DNA of 64,000 nt, taken from the NCBI RefSeq assembly GCF_937616625.2, contig NC_065571.1, positions 24,440,201 through 24,504,200 of the forward strand, in the 5' to 3' direction. Position 1 is the stretch's first letter; each line of letters starts with the position of its first letter. The notes beneath the pieces were generated by a model, which had not been told where the DNA came from, made no database searches, and worked only from the letters and a program-made list of their open reading frames with translations. Position numbers and translations under genes: made by a program. Shown piece by piece: positions 36,798 to 47,826 of this stretch. The DNA comes from Mercurialis annua. Lineage: Eukaryota > Streptophyta > Magnoliopsida > Malpighiales > Euphorbiaceae.

Positions 36798-39402
36798 ATA
36801 ACGTTTTAAACATTTGGTTTTATTTCGTAAAATTTGTAAACGTTTCACTTAAATCGCTAAAAAGGTAAAACATTTGGTTTTATTTCGTAAAGTTTGTAAA
36901 ACATTTGGCTTTGTTTCGTACCGTTTGTAAACGTTTGGCTTAAATTGCTAAAAAGGTGAAAAGCTTGGATTTGTTTCGTAACGTTTGTAAACGTTTGGCT
37001 TAAATTGCTAAAAAGGTGAAACACTTGGATTTGTTTCGTAACGTTTGTAAACATTTGGCTTAAATCACTAAAAAGGTGAAACGCTTGGATTTGTTTCGTA
37101 AAGTTTGTAACCGTTTCGCTTAAATTGCTAAAAAGGTGAAACGCTTGGATTTGTTTCGTAACGTTTGTAAACGTTTGGATTAAATTGCTAAAAAGGTTAA
37201 ACGTTTGTCTTAAATCGCAAAAAAGGGGAAACGTTTAGATTTGTTTCGTAACGTTTGTAAACGTTTTCCTTAAATCGCTAAAAAGGTGAAACAGTTGGAT
37301 TTGTTTCATAACGTTTGTAAACGTTTGGCTTAAATTGCTAAAAAGGTGAAACGCTTGGATTTGTTTTGTAACGTTTGTAAACGTTTGGTTTAAATCCCTA
37401 GGGGAAACGTTTAGATATGTTTCGTAACCTTTGTAAACGTTTGGCTTAAATCGCTAAAAAGGTGAAACGTTTGGCTTTGTTCCGTAAAGTATGAAAACGT
37501 TTGGCTTAAATCGCTAAAAATGTGAAATGTTTGGAGTTATTTCGTAACGTTTTAAATGTTTGGTTTTGTTTCATAAGGTTTATAAATGTTTGGCTTATAT
37601 CGCTAAAAAGGTGAAACGTTTGGATTTTTTTCGAAACATTTGTAAACGTTTGGCTTAAATCGCTAAAAAGGTAAAACATTTGGTTTTGTTTCATAAAGTT
37701 TGTAAAATCTTTCGCTTTGTTTCGTAACGTTTGTAAACGTTTTGCTTAAATTGCTAAAAAGATGAAACACTTGGATTTATTTCATAACGTTTGTAAACAT
37801 TTGGCTTAAATCGCTAAAAATGAGAAACGTTTGGATTTGTTTCGTAACGTTTGTAATAGTTTGTCTTAAATATCTAAAAAGGTGAAACGTTTGTTTTTGT
37901 TTCGTAACGTTTGTAAACGTTTGGCTTAAATCGCTAAAAATGTGAAACATTTGGATTCTTTTCGTAACGTTTTAAACGTTTGGTTTTGTTTCATAGCTTT
38001 TGTAAACGTTTGGCTTAAATTGCTAAAAAGGGGAAACGTTTGGCCTTGTTTCGTAATGTTTATAAACGTTTGGCTTAAATCGCTAAAAATGTGAAATGTT
38101 TGGATTTGTTTCGTAACGTTTGTAAACGTTTGTCTTAAATCGCTAAAAAGGTGAAGCGTTTGGTTTTGTTTCATAACATTTGTAAACGTTTGGCTTAAAA
38201 TCGCTAAAAATGTGAAACGTTTGGATTTGTTTCGTAACATTTTAAACGTTTGGTTTTGTTTTGTAACGTTTATAAACGCTTGGTTTTGTTTTGTAATGTT
38301 TATAAATGTTTGGTTTTGTTTTGCAACGTTTGTAAATGTTTGGCTTAAATCGCTAAAAATGTGAAACATTTGGATTTATTTCGTAACATTTTAAACATTT
38401 GGTTTTGTTTTGTAACGTTTATAAGCATTTGGTTTTATTTTGTAACGTTTATAAACGTTTTGCTTTGTTTCGTAACGTTTGTAAACGTTTGGCTTAAATA
38501 GATAATCATGGGAAACGTTTGGATTTGTTTTGTAACGTTTGGTTTTATTTCGTATCATTTGTAAACGTTTGGCTTAAATCGCTAATTTGTTTCGTAAAGT
38601 TTGTAAAACGTTTGGCTGTGTTTCGTAACGTTTGTAAACGTTCCGCTTAAATTGCTAAAAAGGTGAAACGCTTGAATTTGTTTCGTAACGTTTGTAATCA
38701 TTTGGCTTAAATCGCTAAAAATGTGAAACGTTTGGATTTGTTTTGTAACGTTTGTAAACGTTTCGCTTAAATCGCTAAAAAGGGGAAACGTTTGGATTTG
38801 TTTCGTAACGTTTGTAAACGTTTAGCTTAAATCGCTAAAAAGGTGAAACGTTTGTTTTTGTTTCGTAACGTTTGTAAACGTTTGGCTTAAATCGGTAAAA
38901 ATGTGAAACATTTGGATTCTTATCGTAACGTTTTAAACGTTTGTTTTTGTTTCGTAACGTTTGTAAACGTTTGGCTTAAATCGCTAAAAAGGTGAAATGT
39001 TTGGCCTTGTTTCGTAATGTTTGTAAACGTTTGGCTTAAATCGCTAAAAATGTGAAATGTTTGGATTTGTTTCGTAACGTCTGTAAACGTTTGTCCAAAA
39101 TCGCTAAAAAGGGGAAACGTTTGGTTTTGTTTCGTAATATTTATAAACGTTTGGTTTTGTTTTGTAATGTTTAAATACGTTTGGTTTTGTTTCCTAACGT
39201 TTGTAAATGTTTGGCTTAAATCGCTAAAAATGTAAAACATTTGGATTTGTTTCGTAACGTTTTAAACGTTTGGTTTGGTTTTGTAACGTTCATAAGCGTT
39301 TGGTTTTGTTTTGTAACGTTAATAAACATTTGGTTTTCTTTCGTAACGTTTGTAGACATTTGGCTTAAATAACTAATAATGTGAAACGTTTGGATTTGTT
39401 TT
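36798..39402. repeat. 2,605-bp higher-order unit H-B
   Basis: Starts and ends at ATAACGTTTTAAAC. The next copy starts at 39403, is interrupted after five bases by the retroelement, and resumes at 50849. Shadow frames at 36857, 37506 and 37926 recur at 50903, 51552 and 51972, all offset by 14,046 bp, which is 2,605 plus the 11,441-bp insertion including its TSD. Confidence 0.85.
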
Positions 39403-39407
39403 ATAAC
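39403..39407. repeat. Target-site duplication ATAAC, left copy
   Basis: ATAAC directly precedes the element's TGTAACATCCC end and is repeated at 50844-50848 directly after its GTGACA end. Five bases is the usual Ty3/gypsy length. Confidence 0.95.
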
Positions 39408-39618
39408 TGTAACATCCCGTATTTTTCCGACTAGTTTCGTTAGGCCTAAACGGTACTTTGGGTTCGTTTGAGTGGTTCGACCACTTCGGTTCGCGGTTCG
39501 AATGTTCCAAACCTTTTAAAATGTGTTTTAAGGTGTATTAGAAGTAACCTTGGAGTTTGAAACGTTTTCGATTTCATTTTCAAAATCTCAATTTTTCATC
39601 GGAGGCAGTAGCTTTTCA

Positions 39619-39741
39619 CGGGCGCGATGATTCATTCATCACGGGCGCGATTCATGTTTCGCGGGCGCGAAGGATGTGTAGCGGGCGCAATGTATGTATC
39701 GTTCATGTTTCACGGGCGCGATGGAAGTGTAGCGGGCGCGA
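39619..39741 (+). repeat. GC-rich promoter-proximal motif array in 5' LTR
   Basis: CGGGCGCGA or a one-base variant occurs at 39619, 39642, 39662, 39682, 39713 and 39733, mostly 20-23 bp apart (one gap of 31), in otherwise AT-rich DNA. It ends about 29 bp upstream of the TATA box, so a role in U3 promoter function is plausible but not shown. Confidence 0.85.
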
Positions 39742-39769
39742 CTCGTGCACTGTTCAGTTCGCTGATTTC

Positions 39770-39778
39770 TATAAATAG
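39770..39778 (+). promoter_or_regulatory. TATA box of 5' LTR promoter
   Basis: TATAAATAG, a strong plant TATA element, just downstream of the GC-rich array and followed by CCCTTAAGCGACC. Transcription of the element probably starts about 30 bp downstream. Confidence 0.8.
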
Positions 39779-41758
39779 ACCCCTTAAGCGACCTAAATTC
39801 ATTTCTCTCGTTTTCTAAAACCCTAGAACGGCCTATACTCTCTGAAATTCATATCCTAGCTATTCCTAATCCATTGGTGATCATTAGTAAGTATTCTAAT
39901 CATTTCCTTAAGGTTTAATTAGTGTTTTATCATATAATTGAGTTGTGTGATCTTTAGCTATCGTATGGTTTGTTTGTAGGCTGATTTTGGAATTATATTC
40001 TCTGGGTTTTCCATTGATTGTTGTCCTTAATCTATCTCAAGAGGTTAGTGGATTAATCCCTTATATTTGTGTGTTGTGATTGTTGTGGCTCGATTTGAAA
40101 TCGATACTTTGGGTGGTTTGTGATTATATTCTGTTTTGTGATTGTTTATAATCTGAGATTTCATTCTATGGTGTTGTGATTGTTATACCTTGGATGATTA
40201 TTCTAGATGGCTTTGAGATTGGTGGTTTCGATTAATGGCATGAAAGAATTGGTTTATAAATGAATTTAAATTCTGTTTTTCTTATGATATAAAATCTGGA
40301 AATTTTGTTAAGTTAATCTAAGGTTGTTTTATAACTATCAATACATTGGGTGGATTGGAATGTTTTTTTGAATTAAAAAACTTATCAAATTTCTAGTTAT
40401 TTTGGATTATAAATTCTGTTTTCAAACTTTATTAAAATCTGGAAATTTTATAAATATGAATCATAGGTTGTTAGATATCTAATGTTACTTTAAATGGTTT
40501 GGGTAAATTGCCTAATTGATTTAGTATAACAAATGGATTAAGTATTTGAGTTAAAACTGTTTTGAGTAATTAATTAAAAGCTGGAAATTTATTTGTGATG
40601 TTAAAGAAGGTTGATTTCAACAACTATACTTTGGGTGATTTGAGACAAATGTTTAAAGATAATTTATATGTTTAATATGGATTTCTAAAGGGTTGAATCA
40701 ATGTTTTGAAATGATTGTATTAATGGGAATCATTTACAAAAGATGAGTTTGGTATTTCAAAGGTTAATTGGTATTTTATGGTTAATGATTTTAATCAAAG
40801 ATTGTGGCTTTGTTAAATGCCTACTTAGGGTGGTTTGATCTTGTTTTAAAGAACGGGAAACTTTGTTTATAAAATGGTTTGAACTTATTTCAAGGATGTT
40901 ATTATTATCTTAGGTTGTGGATTAACTTGTTTAAACAATATGAGGCATATAAGGTGTTATACGTTATGTAAGGTTTTGATTGAGTGATTTTATTCTCAAG
41001 TTGATACTTGTTAATTGTTGAATCATTTTAATTCTATTTAAGGTGACATATTTGATTATACTTTGGGTGTACTTGTCAAGTGTTGGCAAGGTAATTGATT
41101 TGTTACTTTGGTGTTCGTGGTAGTATTAAGTTAGGTATGAGTTCTTATTTAAAAATACTTTGGTTTCATTTAAGGATTTATTTAAGACTTTGGTTTTAAA
41201 CTTTGGTTTATGGATGGGTCGGGTTAGACGTGGTCTTCCGACATGTGTTGTTGAGCTATACTGCAGTTGAGGCTAACACACTACTTTGGGAAATCTCTTT
41301 ATTTTAAATAAAGTATTTAAGCTATGAAAGGACTTTGGTTTTGTTTTAAAGATAAGAACTCACCTAAGCTTAATTTGCCTAACTTGTTATATGGTATACT
41401 TTGGTTATGATAATACGTTGGTTATGTTTGATTACTTTGGTTGTGTTTGGTTGTGTTTGAGATACTAGTCCTATGTGGTGTCTAGTAATCTTAGAGTTAG
41501 GGGTTGAATGGATTTTAACTTATACCTTGTTTTAGACCCGTCGTCTGTTCGTGCTTCGGAGTCCGCTCAGGGTTAGCTGTTTGCCAAGATATTCACGTGG
41601 ATACGCAAGCAGTGAGTTTATAGTGTTATTTACCGCTTTATTAAGTACCGCAAATTATTTTAGTATATCAAATGTTTGTGAACTGTTTTAAGGATTATGG
41701 ATCTGGATTGAAACGAGCTACTCGATAGGCTTGTATCGAGACTGTGTGCACCGGTAAG

Positions 41759-41864
41759 TACTTTGGGATCGGCAGACTAATGTCTAGCCTACTTTGGGAT
41801 CGACGAGGATTTGTTCCCGTCTACTTTGGGATTTGGTGATGATACGTCACACCTACTTTGGGAT
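41759..41864 (+). repeat. 32-bp tandem motif TACTTTGGGAT (4 copies), 5' LTR
   Basis: TACTTTGGGAT starts at 41759, 41790, 41822 and 41854, a spacing of 31-32 bp. It follows GTGCACCGGTA directly. The solo LTR carries an unrelated tandem motif after the same anchor. Confidence 0.9.
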
Positions 41865-42428
41865 TTCATTTCAATACTGTCTTCCATAATCAAATATATA
41901 TATTAGTATAAAAGGATTTGTTTTAAGGTTTTAATCTTAATAAATGTAAATAACATTATGAACTCATCTCAGTATATCTGACCCCGTTGCTTTCCAAACT
42001 TTTCCAGGTTTATGATTTTGAGAGCGTTGGTCATCTCCGATCTTTTGGTTCCTCGGAGGTCTTTTTATATTATCAGACTAGTCAACTGTTTCACTTCTTA
42101 GACCGCAGTAGAGCTAGTTGTCTTTATTATTATACTTTGGTTTGTCGTTGTGGTACGACTGTTATATTATTTATACGTTGACATGTTACATTGGATTATT
42201 GATTTATGAGGCATGTTTCTAGTTTCGGAATATTATCAATTGGTTGTAATAGAATTGTTATATAAGTTGTTAGACTTAGGTTGGAGTCTCGGTTGCCCCC
42301 GAGCATTGGTTTTCTTGCAGGTTTATTTTGATTATATGGTTTTCCGCGAGGCTTGCTACGGGTTTTGGTACGACCATACCCATACCCTAGTGCCGGTCGC
42401 GATCCATGAAATTGGGTCGTGACAAAGT

Positions 42429-42443
42429 TGGTATCAGAGCTTT
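42429..42443 (+). other. Primer-binding site (initiator tRNA-Met)
   Basis: TGGTATCAGAGCTTT lies four bases after the 5' LTR and is complementary to the 3' end of plant initiator tRNA-Met, where minus-strand DNA synthesis starts. Confidence 0.95.
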
Positions 42444-42777
42444 AGTTTCGAACTAAGGCCAAATTTTTGCATGTTATGTGTTTACTGCTTTAAGGCATGT
42501 TAAGTGTTACTGTTATGTCTTAGGGTCTACTGCGGAAATTAGGATTCAAGTTTTGTCTTTTGAAACGTCATCATTTGTTTTCAAAACTTTCTACCTTCAC
42601 CTTTAGGGATGTTGAGTCGGTCTTACGTGTTACTAATGTTACTTTTGAAGTTTATGCTTACTTTGGAATACTATTGTTATTACTTTGGTTGCAATTTTGA
42701 TGTTAGAGCTATTTAAATTTACTTTGGGTGTTGCCTTGAGGGCTTTGTTTTGAGAATTGTTTGTTTCATTCTTAGGA
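42444..42777 (+). other. 5' leader between PBS and gag
   Basis: About 334 bp without a coding frame of note. TACTTTGG motifs occur near 42660, 42690 and 42719. A splice-acceptor-like TTCATTCTTAG sits just before the gag ATG, but no intron can be shown from sequence alone. Confidence 0.6.
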
Positions 42778-45700
42778 ATGAATACTCGTAGGCGTGCTGC
42801 AGCTCAGGCTGAGGCTGAGGCTGATGACGCTATGTCGATTGAGATTGACCAGCATGAACCAGAGGTTCAAGTTGGTGGGGGTCGTGCAAGCGGAGTTCCG
42901 GCCGGCCGAGGCCTAGCCGGCAGAGGTCAGGCTGGCAGAGGTCGGGGAGGCAGAGGTAGGGGACGAGGTGGTGCAGGCATTCATCTCGATCCATTCGATT
43001 TCACGACGTTTTTGGCTGGGATCACTGCACTTCAGAATAATCAGGTGCAACTGCAGGCAGGACAGATTGCCATGCAGAACCAGTATGCTATGCTGGGTCA
43101 GATTGTTCAGCAACAGGCACCTCAGGCTGGTGGTAATGCAGTTGGTGGTGGCGGGACCACTGACAAGGATTTGGTGTTGGCTTATGCGAGGCTTAAGTCG
43201 ACAGAGTTTTCGGGCGATGGCGATGCCCTAGATTTTCTGGAAGAAGTTGAGCGAAATGCTCAGAGGTTGCAGGCTTCGGAGAGGCAGACTGTTATGTTGG
43301 TGGAGATGTCCTTGAAGGGCTCTGCAAGTGATTGGTTTCGTAGTGCCATTCGTGCTGAGATGGCTACTATTTCTTGGGAGGATTTTGTGACTCGGTTCAA
43401 GAACTTTTACTTACCTTTTTCAGTGACCGAAGGTCATAGAGACAGATTGCTGGTTTTGAAAAGGGGAGATAGGTCGGTGAACGAGTACACTACTGAATTT
43501 GTGAGGCTGTGTCGTTTTGCCCCAGAACTGCTGACTGAACAGCAAAGGGTGAATGACAGGTACGTGAAGGGTTTAGGCGCTGATTTTATTAGCCTTCTGA
43601 CTGAGTCGAACAAGGAGTTTTCGGATGTAGTAGACAGTGCTCGTCGAATGGAGACTAGTTTACTGCACTTTGGAAAAATGTCTGAGACCAAAAAGGCGAG
43701 CGGTGTTGCGCAGGGTAGTGTGCAGCAGAGTGGTAGCAGCAGCTATCATTCCAAGTCTTCTCAGTTCAAGAGTAAGAAAGGAGGTGAGCGGAGGGGATAC
43801 CAACCGTATTCCCATGGTGCTAGTTACAGCAGTGGTAGCCGTAGTTCTGGGCAGGGTAGCAGTGGAGCATCCAGTGTTCCTTTCTGTCAGAACTGTAGGC
43901 GCAGGCACTTTGGAGCTTGTGCAGTAGCACCGGGTAGCTGCTATGCTTGTGGCCAACCGGGCCATTTCGCGAGAGAGTGTCAGACATCTGGGCAGCGAGT
44001 GTCGTCGGCTAGTGTTGCTCAGCCGTCTTTTCAGCAGCAGAAAACTGCTTTTACTCCTTCGGCAGGGTATTCCCAACCTGCCGCTTCGTTTGGTGGCCAG
44101 CGGGGCCGTGGTTCAGGAGGACGTGGTTTTGGTGGCCGTGGAAACGGTGGTAGAGGCTCGGGTAGTTACAGTTCTTCTCAGGCACCGCAGCAAGGGCAGG
44201 GTCAGGCTAGAGTGTTTGCTCTGACTCCTCAGGATGCTCGTGCATCAAACGCAGTGGTGCAAGGTACTATTCCCATTTCATTTGTAGATGCATTGGTTTT
44301 ATTTGATGCGGGTGCAACCCATTCTTTTGTTTCGTCGAGTTTTGCTGCTAAGTTGGGTGTGACACCATCTAGGTTGTTAGAGCCTTTATCTGTATCTACG
44401 CCTTTGTCTGACTGTGTTGTGGTGGATGTGGTGTATCCTTCTTGTTCTGTGATTATTCATGGTAGAGACCTTAAGGCTGATTTGATTGTTCTTGATGTGT
44501 TATCTTTTGATGTCATCTTGGGGATGGATTGGCTTTCACGCCATTTTGCTTCTATCGACTGTCGAGGGAAGTCGGTATTGTTCGGGATTCCTGGTGAGAC
44601 GCCTTTTTCCTTCCAAGGGGAGAAGACGGAAACACCTAAGAATCTAATTTCAGCGATCAAGGCCAAGCGTATGATGGGCAAGGGTTGCCAGGCTTTCTTA
44701 GCGGTGGTTCGTGATTTAGAAGGTGGCTGTGGTGATGTGCATAGTGTTCCGATAGTGAATGAGTTCACTGATGTGTTTCCAGAGGAGTTACCTGGATTAC
44801 CACCTGATCGAGACATTGAGTTCTGTATCGATGTTGCTCCTGGAACAGCTCCTATTTCGATACCTCCGTATCGAATGGCTCCTGCTGAGCTGAAAGAGTT
44901 GAAAGAGCAGTTACAGGAATTGCTGGATTGTGGTTTTATCAGACCAAGTACTTCCCCGTGGGGTGCTCCGGTGTTGTTTGTCAAGAAGAAGGATGGGTCT
45001 TTTCGGTTGTGTATTGATTACAGACAGCTGAACAAAGTTACTATCAAGAATAGATACCCTCTTCCTCGCATTGATGATTTGTTCGATCAATTGCAAGGGG
45101 AGAAATGTTTTTCCAAGATTGACTTGAGATCCGGATATCATCAACTTCGGATTCGAGACGTCGATGTGCCTAAGACTGCTTTCAGAACGCGTTATGGGCA
45201 TTTTGAATTTCTGGTCATGTCTTTTGGGTTGACTAACGCACCAGCAGCGTTTATGGATATGATGAACCGGGTGTTCAAGCCTTTTCTGGACCAGTTTGTC
45301 ATTGTGTTTATTGATGACATATTGATTTACTCTCGGAGTGAGGAGGAGCATGCTTTTCACTTGAGAACAATACTGCAGACTTTGCGTGAGCATCAACTGT
45401 ATGCTAAGTTCTCGAAGTGTGAATTCTGGCTGGATCATGTTACTTTCTTAGGACACGTGGTGTCTAAGGATGGAATCAAGGTTGATCCGAAGAAAATTGA
45501 GGCAGTCATGGATTGGCAGAGGCCGAGATCAGTTACCGAGATCAGAAGTTTTCTTGGGTTAGCTGGCTACTATCGTCGATTCGTGCAAGATTTCTCCAGA
45601 ATATCTGCACCGATGACTAAACTGACACAGAAAGGTGTTAAGTTTGAGTGGACTGATAAGTGTGAGGCGAGCTTCGAGAAGCTCAAAGAGATTTTAACTA

Positions 45701-47652
45701 CAGCTCCTGTGTTGGCTTTGCCATCTGGCATCGAGGGATTCACTGTGTATTGTGATGCTTCTCGTATCGGTTTGGGTTGTGTTCTGATGCAACATGGTAA
45801 GGTGATTGCCTATGCTTCTCGCCAGCTGAAGAAGCATGAGGTGAATTATCCTACTCATGATCTGGAGTTGGCAGCTGTGGTTTTTGCTCTCAAGATTTGG
45901 AGGCATTATTTGTACGGTGCGACTTGCGAGATCTTTACTGATCATAAGAGTCTGAAGTACATCTTTGATCAGCGGGAGTTGAATCTAAGGCAGCGGAGAT
46001 GGTTGGAGTTACTGAAAGACTACGATTGTTCTATTCAGTACCATCCGGGTAAGGCTAATGTGGTAGCCGATGCGTTGAGTCGCAAATCTTCGGGCAGTTT
46101 GGCCCATATTTCTGAGGTTGGGCGGAGACCCATGGTTCGTGAGTGGCATAGTCTGTTAGCTTCGGGATACCGATTTCAGGTTTCGCAGAAAGGTTGTTTG
46201 TTGGCACAGTTGCAAGTGCAACCAGTTTTGATTGATAGGATCAAAGCTTCACAAGCTGAGGATCCACAATTGAAACGGATTATGGATGAGATCCATCTGA
46301 ATGGAAATTCCGAGTTTGTTCTGGCGGATGGAATTCTCAGGTACGGTTCTCGACTGTGTGTTCCAGATTCGGATGGTTTGAGAGACCAGATTCTGGAGGA
46401 AGCGCACAAGTCAGCTTACAGTGTTCATCCGGGTTCTACCAAGATGTATCATGATCTCAAAGGTACGTACTGGTGGAGCGGTATGAAAAAGGATGTTGCA
46501 GAGTTTGTGTCTAAGTGTTTGACTTGCCAGCAAGTAAAGTTAGAACATCAGAGACCGTTTGGATATCTGCAACCGCTACCTATTCCAGAGTGGAAATGGG
46601 AGCGGATCGCTATGGATTTTGTGGTTGGTTTACCACGTACCCGGCAGGGGTATGATTCGATTTGGGTGATAGTTGACCGTTTGACCAAGTCAGCTCACTT
46701 CTTACCGATCAAGGTTTCATATCAGGCTTCGAAGTTGGCACAATTGTACATCGATCGGATTGTTAGTCTCCATGGTGTACCAGTGTCGATAGTTTCGGAC
46801 AGAGGTTCAGTTTTCACCTCTCGATTTTGGAAGGCGATGCAGGAATCTTTGGGCACGAGGTTGGATTTCAGTACTGCATTTCATCCTCAGACTGACGGTC
46901 AGTCTGAGAGGACGATTCAGACTTTGGAGGATATGCTCAGAATGTGTGTTCTGGATTTTCAGGGTAGCTGGGATACTCATTTGCCTTTGATTGAGTTTTC
47001 CTATAATAACAGTTACCACGCTAGTATCGAGATGGCACCATATGAGGCATTGTATGGGCGCAAGTTTCGATCTCCTATTTGTTGGGAAGAGGTCGGCGAG
47101 CGTAAACTTTCTGGAGCTGAGATCATCCAGATTACCTCTGAGAAGGTACCTTTGATCAAGCGTAGGCTTGAGACTGCTTTCAGTCGGCATAAAAGTTATG
47201 CTGATCTTAAGCGGAAGGATTTTGAGTTTCAAGTTGGCGATTTTGTGTTTCTTCGAGTTTCGCCTATGAAGGGCGTTGTGCGTTTTGGTGTTAAGGGAAA
47301 GTTGGCACCGAGGTTCGTTGGTCCTTATGAGATCATAGAGAGAGTTGGAGCAGTTGCTTATCGTTTGGCTTTGCCGCCAGATATGTCGTTGGTGCATCCG
47401 GTATTCCATATCTCAATGTTGCGGAAGTGCGTTTCGGATCCTTCGCAAGTGATAGTACCACAGAGTGTCGAGATTGACCAAGAGCTGTCTTATGAGGAAC
47501 AGCCTGTCGAAATTGTTGATACGCAAGTGCGTAAGTTGCGGAACAAGGAGATTCCGATGGTCAAGGTTCTGTGGCGAAATCACTCGGTCGAAGAATGCAC
47601 TTGGGAGACGGAGTCCGATATGCGTGATCGTTATCCTTTCCTTTTTCTTTGA
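42778..47652 (+). CDS. gag-pol: Gag-Pol polyprotein of Tekay-like chromovirus (1,624 aa)
   Basis: One uninterrupted frame encodes all proteins needed for retrotransposition. The frame is open from 42757, but the first ATG is 42778 (MNTRRR), chosen as start. Order, by residue: Gly/Arg-rich segment 42-67; Gag capsid-like domain about 142-275; Cys/His cluster [12 protein letters not shown] and CCHC zinc knuckle 388-401 (C-X2-C-X4-H-X4-C); second Gly/Arg-rich segment about 439-464; aspartic protease with D510 in [10 protein letters not shown]; reverse transcriptase with D782 and FIDD 844-847; RNase H with D993, E1030, D1055; integrase zinc site H1210, H1217, C1247, C1250 and catalytic D1280, D1341, E1377 (35 residues between the last two); GPY/F-like region after it; chromodomain-like tail about 1577-1624. 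No frameshift or internal stop is seen. Gag and Pol share one frame, so the ratio is presumably set after translation. The DAG in place of DSG/DTG in the protease is the one irregular motif. Confidence 0.97.
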   Translation: MNTRRRAAAQAEAEADDAMSIEIDQHEPEVQVGGGRASGVPAGRGLAGRGQAGRGRGGRGRGRGGAGIHLDPFDFTTFLAGITALQNNQVQLQAGQIAMQNQYAMLGQIVQQQAPQAGGNAVGGGGTTDKDLVLAYARLKSTEFSGDGDALDFLEEVERNAQRLQASERQTVMLVEMSLKGSASDWFRSAIRAEMATISWEDFVTRFKNFYLPFSVTEGHRDRLLVLKRGDRSVNEYTTEFVRLCRFAPELLTEQQRVNDRYVKGLGADFISLLTESNKEFSDVVDSARRMETSLLHFGKMSETKKASGVAQGSVQQSGSSSYHSKSSQFKSKKGGERRGYQPYSHGASYSSGSRSSGQGSSGASSVPFCQNCRRRHFGACAVAPGSCYACGQPGHFARECQTSGQRVSSASVAQPSFQQQKTAFTPSAGYSQPAASFGGQRGRGSGGRGFGGRGNGGRGSGSYSSSQAPQQGQGQARVFALTPQDARASNAVVQGTIPISFVDALVLFDAGATHSFVSSSFAAKLGVTPSRLLEPLSVSTPLSDCVVVDVVYPSCSVIIHGRDLKADLIVLDVLSFDVILGMDWLSRHFASIDCRGKSVLFGIPGETPFSFQGEKTETPKNLISAIKAKRMMGKGCQAFLAVVRDLEGGCGDVHSVPIVNEFTDVFPEELPGLPPDRDIEFCIDVAPGTAPISIPPYRMAPAELKELKEQLQELLDCGFIRPSTSPWGAPVLFVKKKDGSFRLCIDYRQLNKVTIKNRYPLPRIDDLFDQLQGEKCFSKIDLRSGYHQLRIRDVDVPKTAFRTRYGHFEFLVMSFGLTNAPAAFMDMMNRVFKPFLDQFVIVFIDDILIYSRSEEEHAFHLRTILQTLREHQLYAKFSKCEFWLDHVTFLGHVVSKDGIKVDPKKIEAVMDWQRPRSVTEIRSFLGLAGYYRRFVQDFSRISAPMTKLTQKGVKFEWTDKCEASFEKLKEILTTAPVLALPSGIEGFTVYCDASRIGLGCVLMQHGKVIAYASRQLKKHEVNYPTHDLELAAVVFALKIWRHYLYGATCEIFTDHKSLKYIFDQRELNLRQRRWLELLKDYDCSIQYHPGKANVVADALSRKSSGSLAHISEVGRRPMVREWHSLLASGYRFQVSQKGCLLAQLQVQPVLIDRIKASQAEDPQLKRIMDEIHLNGNSEFVLADGILRYGSRLCVPDSDGLRDQILEEAHKSAYSVHPGSTKMYHDLKGTYWWSGMKKDVAEFVSKCLTCQQVKLEHQRPFGYLQPLPIPEWKWERIAMDFVVGLPRTRQGYDSIWVIVDRLTKSAHFLPIKVSYQASKLAQLYIDRIVSLHGVPVSIVSDRGSVFTSRFWKAMQESLGTRLDFSTAFHPQTDGQSERTIQTLEDMLRMCVLDFQGSWDTHLPLIEFSYNNSYHASIEMAPYEALYGRKFRSPICWEEVGERKLSGAEIIQITSEKVPLIKRRLETAFSRHKSYADLKRKDFEFQVGDFVFLRVSPMKGVVRFGVKGKLAPRFVGPYEIIERVGAVAYRLALPPDMSLVHPVFHISMLRKCVSDPSQVIVPQSVEIDQELSYEEQPVEIVDTQVRKLRNKEIPMVKVLWRNHSVEECTWETESDMRDRYPFLFL

Positions 47653-47813
47653 GGTACGTTGGGTTTGTGGTTGTTTTGTGTTTTGAGTTGTGTTACTACT
47701 TTGGGAAATTGATTGTGTTATACCTTGGGCATGTTTTATATGAGTTACTTTGGTGTGTTTACTTGAGTTTGGGCTTAGTTTCGCTGTTTTAAAATCAAGG
47801 ACGATTTTATTTT
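47653..47813 (+). other. 3' untranslated region of Tekay-like element
   Basis: Short non-coding stretch between the gag-pol stop and the polypurine tract, with more TACTTTGG motifs (near 47696 and 47742). I see no further reading frame. Confidence 0.7.
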
Positions 47814-47826
47814 AAGTTGGGGAGAA
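47814..47826 (+). other. Polypurine tract
   Basis: AAGTTGGGGAGAA directly abuts the TGTAAC start of the 3' LTR, as expected of the plus-strand primer site. Confidence 0.9.

Larger units (their letters stand above)
34301..39407. repeat. Satellite array, block III (2.6-kb higher-order family)
   Basis: Same 60-bp monomer ancestry but a different assortment of variants. A TTATAAC/GTTTTAAAC module and TCATAGCTTTTG recur. The best unit is 36798-39402 (2,605 bp). The copy before it matches at an offset of 2,572 bp (35421 against 37993), shifting to 2,605 bp (36315 against 38920). Only one CTAGGGG marker occurs (37397). The block is cut at 39407 by the Tekay-like element. Confidence 0.88.
39408..42424 (+). 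repeat. 5' LTR of Tekay-like element (3,017 bp)
   Basis: Begins TGTAACATCCCG and ends GGGTCGTGACA, with TG...CA termini. It contains a GC-rich motif array (39619-39741), a TATA box (39770), a 32-bp tandem motif (41759-41864) and many scattered TACTTTGG motifs. Open frames inside it (for example 39557-39778) are short, identical in both LTRs and show no domain, so I do not call them genes. Confidence 0.97.

Noticed and set aside
39403..39407. Insertion preference for AACGTT cores
   Set aside because: Both gypsy insertions lie next to AACGTT, but the motif occurs every 10-30 bp in the array, so proximity is expected by chance.
39557..39818. Two overlapping 60-70 codon frames in the 5' LTR, repeated in the 3' LTR
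   Set aside because: They cover the GC-rich motif array and TATA box; identical in both LTRs only because the LTRs are nearly identical.
43434..47409. Antisense and shifted frames inside gag-pol up to 200 codons
   Set aside because: Shadows of the polyprotein frame, with no recognisable domains.
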